A DNA stretch of 64,000 nt, from positions 1 to 64,000 of the forward strand of contig JANOQN010000026.1 in NCBI GenBank assembly GCA_031422315.1. Reading direction: 5' to 3'. The notes under the pieces are model-generated. The model was given only the letters and a program-made list of their open reading frames with translations. It was not told where the DNA came from and ran no database searches. Positions within the stretch are counted from its first letter, which is position 1, and each line of letters begins with the position of its first letter. The DNA comes from JANNYA01 sp031422315 (GTDB lineage Bacteria > Pseudomonadota > Gammaproteobacteria > Xanthomonadales > SZUA-5). The position numbers were made by a program, and so were the translations under genes. Below, one piece after another: positions 41,427 through 50,633 of this stretch.

Positions 41427-44400
41427 ATGTCATTTATACACAGTACCGCTGCATTTTTAGCCGCCGCCACGATTGCTTTTATCCCGGCCCTAGTGCAAGC
41501 CCAGCCCGCAAATGGCACTGGCGCTACGACGGGCCCAGCTTTTTACGTGCGGCTTAAGCCTAGCGTAACGCTAAATGCCAAGCGTTGGCTGCAAAACCTT
41601 GAGGCCAACCCGAATGCGCGTGCCGCACTTGGCGGGCCAATGTTGATGCGAAGCTACGATCCTGGGCCTGCGCTAGATAGCAAGCTGCTGCCAAGCGATC
41701 CTACCCACCCCTTGCGTAAATTAGCGCGCACCGTGCGGCTAGAATTCCCGATCGTTGCCAATCCGGGGGCGCTGGCACAGCGCTTGGCAAACCACCCCGA
41801 TATTGAGTGGAAAGGCCAGCAGCTGGTGCGCCGCTTTCGCCCCTTAGCCGCCGTCACGGATCCGTATTTTAACCCCGCCGCGCCGCCGACCGGCAATTGG
41901 CAAGGTGCTTTTGGAACTCAGCTACCGCGCAATCCGTATGCCACTGCACCTGCTCTAAGCCTGCCGGGGCCCGGCATGCAAACGCAAATGCAGACTAATT
42001 CAATTACCCAATGGGGGCACCTTAAAATCGGCGCACCCGCTGCGTGGGATTTGTTGGGCTCCACTACGACCTCGAATAACCCTAGCCAAGGTTTTTATGG
42101 CACAGCGAATATCGCGGTGGTCGACTGGGGTTTGGCCGATGGGTGTTTGGAGTTTTTCCAAGGGGTTGGCAATTGCACTGGCGCATCGAAATATCACCCA
42201 GATCTAAACGCGAATGTGCGCAATCAGTTATCTATTGGACTCACTTATAGGGCCGACGCCGGATCGGGGCAATTTTTCGCATCTGACTTAAGAAATGACG
42301 CACTAGAGTTTATTGATAAGACGGCCGTGAGTACTTACGCTGCAACGCAGCCCTCTGGTCTAGAAAGCAACCCGGTGCGCCCGCTAGATCGGAACAACCA
42401 ACCCTTTGCACTGGATCAATATGCGCTGACCGGGCACGGCTCGAATGCGGCAGGTATTATCGCGGCGGCGATTAATGGGCAAGGCGTAGTAGGCGTTTGC
42501 CCAACTTGTAGTTTGGCGATGTATCGCACTAACACCGCTGCAGATGCGCTTGAGCTCATGGTGCGGATGGCTAAACAGCACGGCAACCAGATTATTAGTA
42601 TGAGCTGGCAGCCGGAGGTGCCGCTTGCCGTGCAGGCTTCGCTTGAAAAAGAGGAGTCAGAATCCCCGCTAAATTTGCTGCTTGCTTCGGCCGGCGCACA
42701 AGAAGTGTTCTTAGTGGCCGCAGCGGGGAATGATGGCCCGAATCAGCCCAATGGGTCGAGCCTTAACTCAGCTGTTACGAGCGCCGGTGCAACAGACTTA
42801 ACCGACTACCCATGGAGTGAAAATCGCCTTGAACCTACTGGCCGATGCGCGCAAGCGGGTGCTACCGGCTGCGAAACTTTTTACCCTTTATCGCAAGGCA
42901 CCAATCAGCTGGGCGATCGCTTTGTATTCGCGCCGGGCGCACGAATTTTAAGCACCATGTACGGCACTTGGATCGGCCGCAATTTGTTATCTGGAGAAAG
43001 CGCCGCCTTCGGCCGCGGAGCCTGTACGCATGAGCTGTTTCCAGCTGACGCGATCAGTGGCGCAGCTCAGTTCAATTCACGTTATGGTATTTGCACGGGC
43101 ACCTCGTTTGCCGCCCCCTATGTGGCCGCTGCGGGCGCGCTGATTCGCAGCGTGCATCCGCTTTTGCCGCAAGCGCAGGTGCGCCAGGTGCTCCGAACTA
43201 CCGGCGATGCGGTGAACTACTCGGCCGGTGTCATGCCGTACGGTGCACCCAGGCGAATTCGCGCTGATCTTGCGGTAACGGCCACGCTAGCAAGCATTGC
43301 TGGATCTGCGGAAAGCAATCGGCTGATTCCACTTTTGGCGGCACGCTCGACCCAGCGGCGCACAACGTTTTCTTCAACGTCCGGGCTGGTTCCACATCGT
43401 GATTGGTTATTTTCAACAAAGCCGCAAATGATCGCCGCTTCCATGTTAGGCGAGCTTTACTACGCCCAGATAGATCTTGGCGTTGGCCAACGAAACATTG
43501 TGTTTTTCGATGACCTGATCACCAACATCCCGAGTGTTGGCGGATTCCCAACGATTCCGGGCACGACCGGCAGCGCCCGGGCTTCTTCGTTCTTGTTTGC
43601 CACGCAGCGCCAAGCCTATCCCGGTGCGCCCGACACCTTAATTCCCCTTTATCGTCTAGCTATGTTCGGCAACTGCCGCGCGCGCAAACATATTTACTCG
43701 ACAAGCCTCGCGCCCGCAGCTTTTTCGCTGAGCACACTGAGCAGCGCAGGCACGCAATGTTTAGGGCCTAACTTCAATCCGCCAATCACGCAAGCACGCT
43801 TCGAGCAGGTTGCGGTTGAGGGTTTTATGTTTCCGACTCAAGAGCCTGGCACCGTGCCATTGCGGTTAAAATACAACCCAGCGAATGACGGCAGCTATGC
43901 ACTCATGATTCCAAGCGATGCGAATAAGCCAGAGTTCGCTGGCTATGTTGATTCCGCACAAGGCGATGTTATTTTGGGCTATGTTTTTGAAAACATCAGT
44001 AACGATGGCGATGATTGGCCGGATGCGTGGGAAAGCGCGGTTGGATTGAATAATCTAGTCAGCGATAGCGATTGCGATGGCCAAAGCGATGGCGCGGAGT
44101 TTCCGATGGCGGGTGTTAGTGCGAGTGATCCGATGGTGGGCTCGATTTGTGCGGATAGGCGCGTTCGTATTTTTCTGGACGGCAATCAGATAAAGTTTGA
44201 AATGCAAAATTTTGGGCCTGCGACTGTTAACAACGTGAAGTTTTACTTGCAAGCCGGTGGACAAGTCAGCGCTGGACAGCTAAACCTACCGCTTACAAAC
44301 GGCTGCGTTAAATTAAACAAGCCGCCCAAGTATCCATCCGTGTGGCCAACTAACACAGTAGTGGAATGCACATTTGCAAGCATGCCGGCTGGAACCGTCG

Positions 44401-44537
44401 AAACGGTTTCATTCAGCACGTCTCCTGATATGCCGTACCCCGGGCAGCCTTCTAGCTACTTCGGTGAAGTTAATGTCTTCGGCACGCCGAGCACCGATGC
44501 TGTGTTGGCGAACAACAATGCAAGTTTTGTCTATTAG
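41427..44537 (+). CDS. Large secreted S8 family serine protease
   Basis: A 1036-residue exported protease. The signal peptide ends near VQAQP and a propeptide follows (to about 190). Catalytic Asp is in IAVVDWGLADG, His in LTGHGSNAAGIIAA (the usual GHGTH has Asn in the second-His place), oxyanion Asn in VAAAGNDG and Ser in CTGTSFAAPYVAAAGA. A beta-rich region (about 640-840) follows. An Asp-rich, thrombospondin-3-like calcium motif comes next (NDGDDWPDAWESAVGLNN, SDSDCDGQSDG), then a DUF11-like C-terminal domain. There is no CTERM tail. It is divergent from the propeller pair. Confidence 0.88.
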   Translation: MSFIHSTAAFLAAATIAFIPALVQAQPANGTGATTGPAFYVRLKPSVTLNAKRWLQNLEANPNARAALGGPMLMRSYDPGPALDSKLLPSDPTHPLRKLARTVRLEFPIVANPGALAQRLANHPDIEWKGQQLVRRFRPLAAVTDPYFNPAAPPTGNWQGAFGTQLPRNPYATAPALSLPGPGMQTQMQTNSITQWGHLKIGAPAAWDLLGSTTTSNNPSQGFYGTANIAVVDWGLADGCLEFFQGVGNCTGASKYHPDLNANVRNQLSIGLTYRADAGSGQFFASDLRNDALEFIDKTAVSTYAATQPSGLESNPVRPLDRNNQPFALDQYALTGHGSNAAGIIAAAINGQGVVGVCPTCSLAMYRTNTAADALELMVRMAKQHGNQIISMSWQPEVPLAVQASLEKEESESPLNLLLASAGAQEVFLVAAAGNDGPNQPNGSSLNSAVTSAGATDLTDYPWSENRLEPTGRCAQAGATGCETFYPLSQGTNQLGDRFVFAPGARILSTMYGTWIGRNLLSGESAAFGRGACTHELFPADAISGAAQFNSRYGICTGTSFAAPYVAAAGALIRSVHPLLPQAQVRQVLRTTGDAVNYSAGVMPYGAPRRIRADLAVTATLASIAGSAESNRLIPLLAARSTQRRTTFSSTSGLVPHRDWLFSTKPQMIAASMLGELYYAQIDLGVGQRNIVFFDDLITNIPSVGGFPTIPGTTGSARASSFLFATQRQAYPGAPDTLIPLYRLAMFGNCRARKHIYSTSLAPAAFSLSTLSSAGTQCLGPNFNPPITQARFEQVAVEGFMFPTQEPGTVPLRLKYNPANDGSYALMIPSDANKPEFAGYVDSAQGDVILGYVFENISNDGDDWPDAWESAVGLNNLVSDSDCDGQSDGAEFPMAGVSASDPMVGSICADRRVRIFLDGNQIKFEMQNFGPATVNNVKFYLQAGGQVSAGQLNLPLTNGCVKLNKPPKYPSVWPTNTVVECTFASMPAGTVETVSFSTSPDMPYPGQPSSYFGEVNVFGTPSTDAVLANNNASFVY

Positions 44538-44629
44538 GCATGTCATTGCGTAATGCCCGGCTGTGAGAAATTGCAGCTGAGCAGCTTTTTAGCGCTACGA
44601 TTATCAGAGCGCAGTATCAATCAAACTCT

Positions 44630-45241
44630 TCAATTCCCATCAAAATAATCCGCCGCCTGTTCCCACAGCTTGGCCATCGCAGGCCTGAAATAGCCCATGT
44701 GGGCAATTTCAGAAGCGCCGTAATCGGCGGGTCTTAGATCAACCCGCTGAATTTCTGCACTTTGATAGCCGCTAACAAACGCATCGCGCGATTTGGCTAG
44801 CGCCCATTTATCGTCGAGCGCGTTGACGAATTGAATGGGAATGGCTAACTGATGAAATCGCTTGATGAAATCCGAATTGACCAGCGCCGGATCGGAGAAA
44901 AAGTACTGCGGCATGGCGCACCAGAATTTCCAATCGTGGTACACGCCAAGCGGTAAGTCTTCACCAATGCCAAACCAGCTCATCGGTGCATAGCCTTTGA
45001 GCGCCACCCCAATTGGTGCAAGCAGATTCCATAGTAGTTGGACTTTTACGGGCTCAAACCCTGGCATATAGCCCGAATAGCCAGCGCCGGTGCCGCAAAT
45101 CCAAGCAGCCTTTAGCGAAGCAGCCTGCGGAATCATGCCCAGACCATGCCCGCCAAAACTATGGCCTGCCAGATAGACATCGCCAAACTGGCTGGCATCG
45201 CCAGCAATTATTGATTTAGAGTTGCGAGTTGAACAGCGCAC
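44630..45241 (-). pseudogene. N-terminally truncated alpha/beta hydrolase
   Basis: A 203-codon frame matching the C-terminal two thirds of a serine hydrolase. The nucleophile elbow VYLAGHSFGGHGLGM comes only about 25 residues from the start, whereas about 90-110 residues normally precede it. Later parts fit (IPIQFVNALDDKWA with the acid, and His in SEIAHMGYF). The frame upstream is closed by stops and shows no homologous sequence, so the first strands are lost. The protein is probably not functional. Confidence 0.6.
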
Positions 45242-45406
45242 TTTCGGATCAGTTGCGCCGCACTGCGCTAGCTTCAGTCGGTTGAATTTGTCTGGGAGGC
45301 CTGACTTGACTCGGGCTTGCGTGAACGGCAGGATGCCGTCAGCTTCGGTCTAATCTGCTGATAGACTTTCTAGCGGAAACATCAACCATCCCGTACTGAG
45401 CATTCA

Positions 45407-47530
45407 ATGCAGCCTATCTATTTTGCAACGCTACTGATTGCCGCCAGCCAAGCTTTTCTAGGCTCGGCATTTGCGAATGAGGCGTCAAGCCAAACCACCC
45501 GTAACATCACCCACGCCGATCTCTGGCTGATGCCGCGCGTTAGCGCACCGGTAATGAGCCCAGATGGACTCAAAGTCGTGTTCAATGTGATTGAGCCCTC
45601 GTACGAGCCGTTAAAGCAGAGTCAAGATATTTGGTTAGTCGACACGGACGGCAAAACGCCCGCCCGCCGAATGACCCAAACAATTGCAGCGGAAACGGGT
45701 GTGGCGTGGGCGCCTGATAGTCAATCCATTGCCTTTAGCACGCAGCGTGAAGGCGATACTGCGGCGCAGCTCTACACGCTCTCATTGAACGGCGGTGAAG
45801 CACAGCGCGTGACTAGCTTAACGCACGGTGCCCGTGCGCCAAAGTTCTTGCCAGATGGTAGTGGCCTGCTGTTTGTCGCCAATGTGTATGCTGATGCAGG
45901 ATCGGAGGCCGAGCAAAAGGCATTGTTTGACGAGCGCGCCAAGGTCAAAACCACTGCGCGGGTTTATCAGAGTTTTCCAATTCGCTATTGGGATAAATGG
46001 CTTGATGGCCGGCAAATTCGGCCATTTACCGTCAACTTAAAAGATGGCGTGGTGACGGATTTGCTGGCTAATGATCCCATCATCAAACTGCCTGGCTACG
46101 GCGGCCAGTTCGCCGAAGCGAGCGAGGAGTTAGACACTGCGGTTGCGCCCGATGGCAAGGTGGTGCTGGCGCTTTCGACTAACCGCAACCGTGCCGCATT
46201 TAGCTTTACCCATAGCGATTTGTATGGCTTTGATTCGGCGACCCAAACACTCAAGCGCTTGACTGGAACGGGTTCGTTGGAGGCTGCGGATAGCTTTGCA
46301 AAACCGGTTTTTTCCAAAGACGGTCGCAGCCTGTATGCGCTGCGCACGCCGCGCTCAGCTAAGGTTTACAACGCTACTGAGCTGGTTCGTTTTGAAGTAT
46401 CAGTGTCGGGCTTAAAAAATATGCGGGTGCTAGCGCTACCGCAGCGCTTGGCTGTGTCCAGCTTCGCCGTCGGTGCATCGAGTGTTAGCTTCAGCGTAGA
46501 AGAAAACGGCTTGGAGCAAGTTTGGCAAGCGGATACCGGGCTCAAAAAAGCATCGCGCGTGATCACGCTTGAGCGAGGCGTGCTGAGCGGCCTTAACGGT
46601 AACGCGCGCGGCTTAGTGGGCACTTATGAAAGCGCGCAAATCCCGATGCAAATCGTGCGCTTTGATATCTCTGGCAGCAAACAGACTTTCACCCCGTTGA
46701 CAAATTTTGGACAGGATCAACTAAAGCAGCTTGACCTATCAAAAGCTGAGCACTTTTTCAGCACCCGCGCCGACGGCAGCAAAATCCACAGCATGCTGAT
46801 TCGCCCGGCAGGATTTGATGCCGGTAAAAAATATCCAATGCTGGTGCTGATCCACGGCGGGCCGCACATTATGTGGCGCGATGCGTTCTTTTTACGTTGG
46901 AACTATCATTTGATTGCACAGAATAAGTATGTGGTGTTGCTCAGCAATTACCGGGGCTCAACCGGTGCTGGCGAAGCGTTTGCGCAAGAGATTCAAGAAG
47001 ACCCGTTCAAAGGCCCAACCGCCGATTTGGAATTGGCAGCGGATGACGCCACGCGCCGATTTAGCTTCATTGACAAAACCCGCCAATGCGCTGGCGGCGC
47101 AAGTTACGGCGGGCATTTAGCGAACTGGATTCAAGGCGTTAATACTGCACGCTACCGCTGCCTGATAAGCCATGCGGGCTTGGTCAACTCCGAAGCTCAG
47201 TGGGGCAGCAGCGATGGAATTTACGGGCGCGAAGTCAACGCGGGAGGGCCGGTTTGGGAACAAGGCCCGGTGTGGCGCGAACAAAACCCGATTCGGCTAG
47301 CGGGTGCATTCAAAACGCCGGTGTTGGTTACCGTGGGCGAGCTGGATTACCGCGTACCGCTCAACAACACCCTGGAATACTGGAGCGCACTCCAACGCAT
47401 GCAGGTGCCATCAAAACTGATCGTGTTCCCGGATGAAAATCACTGGATTTTAAAAGGAGAGAACAGCAAGTTTTTCTATGCTGAGGTAAGCGACTGGTTG
47501 GATGCTTATTTGGGTGGAAAGCAGGATTAG
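45407..47530 (+). CDS. Secreted S9 family (prolyl oligopeptidase-like) peptidase
   Basis: A 707-residue exported peptidase with a signal peptide ending near SAFANE. The N-terminal beta-propeller has TolB-like blades (APVMSPDGLKVVFNV, VAWAPDSQSIAFS, KFLPDGSGLLFVA). The C-terminal alpha/beta hydrolase domain begins near 460 (MLVLIHGGPHIMW), with Ser in CAGGASYGGHLANW, Asp in VTVGELDYRVPLN and His in PDENHWIL. It probably acts as an acylaminoacyl- or dipeptidyl-peptidase in the periplasm. A peroxiredoxin follows after 46 bp. Confidence 0.92.
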   Translation: MQPIYFATLLIAASQAFLGSAFANEASSQTTRNITHADLWLMPRVSAPVMSPDGLKVVFNVIEPSYEPLKQSQDIWLVDTDGKTPARRMTQTIAAETGVAWAPDSQSIAFSTQREGDTAAQLYTLSLNGGEAQRVTSLTHGARAPKFLPDGSGLLFVANVYADAGSEAEQKALFDERAKVKTTARVYQSFPIRYWDKWLDGRQIRPFTVNLKDGVVTDLLANDPIIKLPGYGGQFAEASEELDTAVAPDGKVVLALSTNRNRAAFSFTHSDLYGFDSATQTLKRLTGTGSLEAADSFAKPVFSKDGRSLYALRTPRSAKVYNATELVRFEVSVSGLKNMRVLALPQRLAVSSFAVGASSVSFSVEENGLEQVWQADTGLKKASRVITLERGVLSGLNGNARGLVGTYESAQIPMQIVRFDISGSKQTFTPLTNFGQDQLKQLDLSKAEHFFSTRADGSKIHSMLIRPAGFDAGKKYPMLVLIHGGPHIMWRDAFFLRWNYHLIAQNKYVVLLSNYRGSTGAGEAFAQEIQEDPFKGPTADLELAADDATRRFSFIDKTRQCAGGASYGGHLANWIQGVNTARYRCLISHAGLVNSEAQWGSSDGIYGREVNAGGPVWEQGPVWREQNPIRLAGAFKTPVLVTVGELDYRVPLNNTLEYWSALQRMQVPSKLIVFPDENHWILKGENSKFFYAEVSDWLDAYLGGKQD

Positions 47531-47576
47531 CACCGGAGCCGTACCCTACAAACTTTTCATTTTTAACGGATTTTTT

Positions 47577-48026
47577 ATGACGCTCAAACTCGGCGATTTA
47601 GCCCCCGATTTCACCCTGCCTGCAGATTCCGGCAAGCCCTTTAAGCTCAGCGCCCTGCGCGGTCAACGCGTGGTTCTAGTGTTTTACCCGGGAGATGACA
47701 CGCCCGTTTGTACCGCACAGCTGTGCGAATACCGCGACGGTATTGAGGAATTTGAAGACCTAAATGCAGTGGTGATCGGCATTAGCCAGCAAGATGGCGC
47801 AAGCCACAGTGCGTTCAAGAAAAAGCGCGCGCTGCCTTTTACATTGCTGACGGATGCGGACTTATCAGTGGCAAGTCAATATGGCGCAAAAGGCATCATG
47901 GGTTTGAAGCGCGCCTGCTTTTTGATCGATGAAACCGGCGTGCTGCGCTATCAGCATGTTGAACTGACTGCGCTGTTTAGGCGCTCGCGTGCTGAATTAG
48001 TGCAAGCCTTGGAAGCATTGAACTAG
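47577..48026 (+). CDS. Bcp/PrxQ-type peroxiredoxin
   Basis: A 149-residue thiol peroxidase. The peroxidatic Cys is at 45 and the resolving Cys at 50 in PGDDTPVCTAQLCEYRD, the CxxxxC spacing of atypical 2-Cys PrxQ/Bcp enzymes. GDLAPDFTLPADSG begins the thioredoxin fold. It reduces peroxides with thioredoxin in the cytoplasm. ATG 47577 aligns with the family; a longer frame starts inside the upstream gene. Its stop overlaps that of the convergent mlaE-like gene. Confidence 0.93.
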   Translation: MTLKLGDLAPDFTLPADSGKPFKLSALRGQRVVLVFYPGDDTPVCTAQLCEYRDGIEEFEDLNAVVIGISQQDGASHSAFKKKRALPFTLLTDADLSVASQYGAKGIMGLKRACFLIDETGVLRYQHVELTALFRRSRAELVQALEALN

Positions 48027-48838
48027 CGATTAAGGAAAAAGCTAAACATCATATCGGCGATTAAGATTGCGCAGATCGACACGACTACCGCTCTAGTCGT
48101 GGCACGACCCACGCCTTCAGCGCCGCCTTGCACATTAAAGCCGGTCGACACGCCAATCAGTACGACTAGAACGCCAAAGACCCAACCTTTGACCAAGCCT
48201 TGCAAAACGTCCCATGTTTCTAGCGCAGCAAGCGTCTGGGAAAAATAGCCAGCCAAGGAAATTTCCACCGGGCCAAGTGCAAAAACCGCGCCGCCGAAAA
48301 TCGCGAAAAAATCGGCAATGATCACCAGCAGCGGCAGCATCAGCATGGCGGCAAACAACGCAGGTGCCACCAAATAGCGCACCGGATCAACGCCAATCAC
48401 GCGTAGCGCATCCACTTCTTGGCTCACCACCATCGAGCCTATGCGCGCGGCTAAACTGGAGGCCGTGCGGCCCGACACTACAATGCCAGTCACCAGCGGG
48501 CCAAATTCCCGTGTGACCCCAATCGCCACACCGAGCACGATTTTGCTCTCAGCGCCGAACAGCTTGAGCTGCGCAATTGCGTTGATCGCTAACGATAGCC
48601 CAATGACAAACGACAGCAGGCACACGATCGGCACGGCGTCGCTGCCGATTTGCCGCATTTGCTCCAACACATGCCGCCATCGGATCGGCTGGCCTTGGCT
48701 AGGGCCAAGCACCAAATAAAAGACGCTTTCATAAAACAGCCGACCCAAATGCCCCAGTTCTTCCAACAGCGAAGCCGTGCCTTTGCCGAGTGCGCTTATG
48801 CGCTCAATCAGCTGATTCGAAGCGGCGGTTTGTGGCAT
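48023..48838 (-). CDS. MlaE-family ABC transporter permease
   Basis: A 271-residue membrane protein with about five or six helices. Signatures are IVCLLSFVIGLSLAINAIAQL, the cytoplasmic REFGPLVTGIVVSGRTASSLAARIGSM coupling segment, EVDALRVIGVDPVRYLVAP, and the end RATTRAVVVSICAILIADM. Mla systems move phospholipids between the membranes. The STAS gene lies 3 bp upstream, as MlaB-like partners do. The usual ATPase (mlaF), mlaD and lipoprotein genes are absent downstream, where the peroxiredoxin converges. Confidence 0.93.
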   Translation of the reverse strand: MPQTAASNQLIERISALGKGTASLLEELGHLGRLFYESVFYLVLGPSQGQPIRWRHVLEQMRQIGSDAVPIVCLLSFVIGLSLAINAIAQLKLFGAESKIVLGVAIGVTREFGPLVTGIVVSGRTASSLAARIGSMVVSQEVDALRVIGVDPVRYLVAPALFAAMLMLPLLVIIADFFAIFGGAVFALGPVEISLAGYFSQTLAALETWDVLQGLVKGWVFGVLVVLIGVSTGFNVQGGAEGVGRATTRAVVVSICAILIADMMFSFFLNR

Positions 48839-48841
48839 AAA

Positions 48842-49171
48842 TTAAACTGCCTGCGCGTCCGCTAAACTAGACCAAATCGGAAACACCCGGTCCAGTCGCG
48901 CTAACTGCAGCACTGAGCGCACCGGTTTGCTGATCGCTAATAACCCAAAAACCTGCTTTTTGCCGCGCGCCAGTTGAAATCCTTCTACCAGCGCCGCAAT
49001 GCCGGAAGAATCAATGTATTCAACACCGGAAAGCTCAATAGCGACTGGATTATTACCCGCTAGCGCCTCTAAAACCGATTTTCGAATACTCTGCGACCAG
49101 CTTAAATCCACTTCACCGGCAACGCTGACGATGGAAAAACCCTGATCTTGACGGGTAACACAGCTATTCAT
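48842..49171 (-). CDS. STAS domain protein (MlaB-like)
   Basis: A 109-residue STAS domain. It starts FSIVSVAGEVDLSWSQSI, with the conserved phosphorylatable-type loop GVEYIDSSGIAALVEG and the strand FGLLAISKPVRSVLQLARLD. MlaB proteins are STAS subunits that bind and stabilise the MlaF ATPase. It is directly upstream of the MlaE permease, so it most likely serves a Mla-type complex rather than acting as an anti-anti-sigma factor. Confidence 0.85.
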   Translation of the reverse strand: MNSCVTRQDQGFSIVSVAGEVDLSWSQSIRKSVLEALAGNNPVAIELSGVEYIDSSGIAALVEGFQLARGKKQVFGLLAISKPVRSVLQLARLDRVFPIWSSLADAQAV

Positions 49172-49279
49172 AAGGATGCACTGCGAGTGATGATCGCCGA
49201 ATCATGCCAGCTTGTGGGTTTTGCTGCACGGTGCAGTGCAAGGCGGTGCGAACCCTATTGATTTAGCCGTTCGCCCTGA

Positions 49280-49547
49280 GCTTTCGAGGGGCCAAGTGAA
49301 GAACTCACTCGGTTTTACAAACGCCATAAGAAAGAAATAGACGAATTGCTAGCGAAGATTTTGCGCGATTCGCTGTTCAAAGGCCCGAGCGAGGTGTTCG
49401 TCGAATGGGATGCTGACGACCCACTTGGTAATGACACCCTCAATCAAAATACGCTGGCATGGTTCGGTTTCGAGGAAACGCCAATCAAATTGCAGCCGAG
49501 TTCAATCTTTAGCCACAACGCCGCTCTAATCGAGCGGTGTTTTTTAA
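49280..49547 (+). pseudogene. Coding fragment without start, unknown family
   Basis: After a TGA at 49277-49279 an open frame reads EELTRFYKRHKKEIDELLAK then ILRDSLFKGPSEVFVEWDAD and NTLAWFGFEETPIKL. The charged, amphipathic sequence looks like a true protein end, but there is no plausible start or ribosome site. The frame then runs through a terminator hairpin. It is probably a relic. Nothing else is recognisable in 49172-49279 or 49548-49709. Confidence 0.35.
49517..49546 (+). terminator. Rho-independent terminator
   Basis: Stem CCGCTC (49521-49526) with GAGCGG (49532-49537), extendable at the base, loop TAATC, and a T run to 49545. It lies 160 bp before the RHS toxin gene and isolates it from upstream transcription. 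Confidence 0.75.
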
Positions 49548-49709
49548 TGAAGCCAAAAGATTTTTTGTTTGTTGACTCTTTTTTAGTTCCAAAAAACGTT
49601 CTTAATTTGATCGTTCATTGCATTTGTACTTTGACGCTTTCTCCTGAAAAGATGGACAAGGATTGCAGATTGCATCACACTTTTTAAACATTTCAAGCGG
49701 CGGCGCACT

Positions 49710-50600
49710 ATGGTTGGTTTACGAATTGGGTTTTTACTCGCCGCATTGGTCGTTTTTCCAGTCGTTGCGTTCGCCGTGCCACCCGCCCGTGATGATATTT
49801 CAGATCGCGTAGGCGCAAGCGCCGGTGATTTTCGGGTGGATGAAAGCGGCGCGGCGACGTATTCCATGCCGATTTATACAGTTCCGGGCACAGCAGGCGT
49901 AGCGCCCAGCATTAGCGTGAGCTACTCCTCAAGCGCCGGTGAAAGTTCAATGGGTAAAGGCTGGGGGCTGAGCGGTGCAAGCGCGATCACGCGATGCCGA
50001 GCCACCCGCGAATCAGGTGATTTTCTGGATGCCAGCAATCAGCCGATTGATGGCTTTAGTGAGCCGATCAATTTCACCAGCACGGATAAGTTTTGCTTGG
50101 ACGGCCAGCGCTTGATGGCTGAGTTGACCAGTGCCGGCGCAGTGGTAGCGAACACCTACCGGCTTGAGCTTGATGCTTACACCCGAGTGCTTGCAGTATT
50201 TGACACCACACCCGCGAGCGGCCCGCGCGCATTTCGGGTGCAGCGGCGCGATGGCAGCACCGCGTGGTATGGCGATTTCGACGGCTGCACGGTAAGCGGC
50301 CAGCAGTGTACGGCCACGCGCAGCGCAAATCGAACCGACGCGCTGATTTTGGCGAATACCCTGGATGCCAACGGTGTAACGGTACTGCGTTCGGCGGCTT
50401 CCGCCTGGGCACTGAATCGAAGCTATGATTCTGCGGGTAACTTCATCGATTATCGGTACACCAATGATTCTTTGAATGGTGAGTTTTATCTAACCTCGAT
50501 CAACTTCACCGGCTACGCCTCGTTTGCCACCGCAACGGGTAACTCACTCGCCCCGTATGCCTCGGTAGTGATGAATTACATCGACTTGCCGCAGAGCTAG
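49710..50600 (+). CDS. SpvB-domain N-terminal part of RHS toxin gene, ended by TAG
   Basis: A 296-residue frame with a signal peptide (LLAALVVFPVVAFAVPP) and then an SpvB/Tc-toxin-type start: GDFRVDESGAATYSMPIYTV, VAPSISVSYSSSAGESSMGK, WGLSGASAITRC. It ends at TAG 50598-50600 in LPQS-stop-WKTGFNAGSRYVRSK. The frame continues without any other stop to 57068, and both halves are in the same register. The most economical view is one gene of about 2450 codons with a single nonsense change, perhaps CAG to TAG. Read-through or an amber-suppressor tRNA cannot be excluded. Confidence 0.85.
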   Translation: MVGLRIGFLLAALVVFPVVAFAVPPARDDISDRVGASAGDFRVDESGAATYSMPIYTVPGTAGVAPSISVSYSSSAGESSMGKGWGLSGASAITRCRATRESGDFLDASNQPIDGFSEPINFTSTDKFCLDGQRLMAELTSAGAVVANTYRLELDAYTRVLAVFDTTPASGPRAFRVQRRDGSTAWYGDFDGCTVSGQQCTATRSANRTDALILANTLDANGVTVLRSAASAWALNRSYDSAGNFIDYRYTNDSLNGEFYLTSINFTGYASFATATGNSLAPYASVVMNYIDLPQS

Positions 50601-50633
50601 TGGAAAACTGGTTTTAACGCAGGTAGCCGCTAC

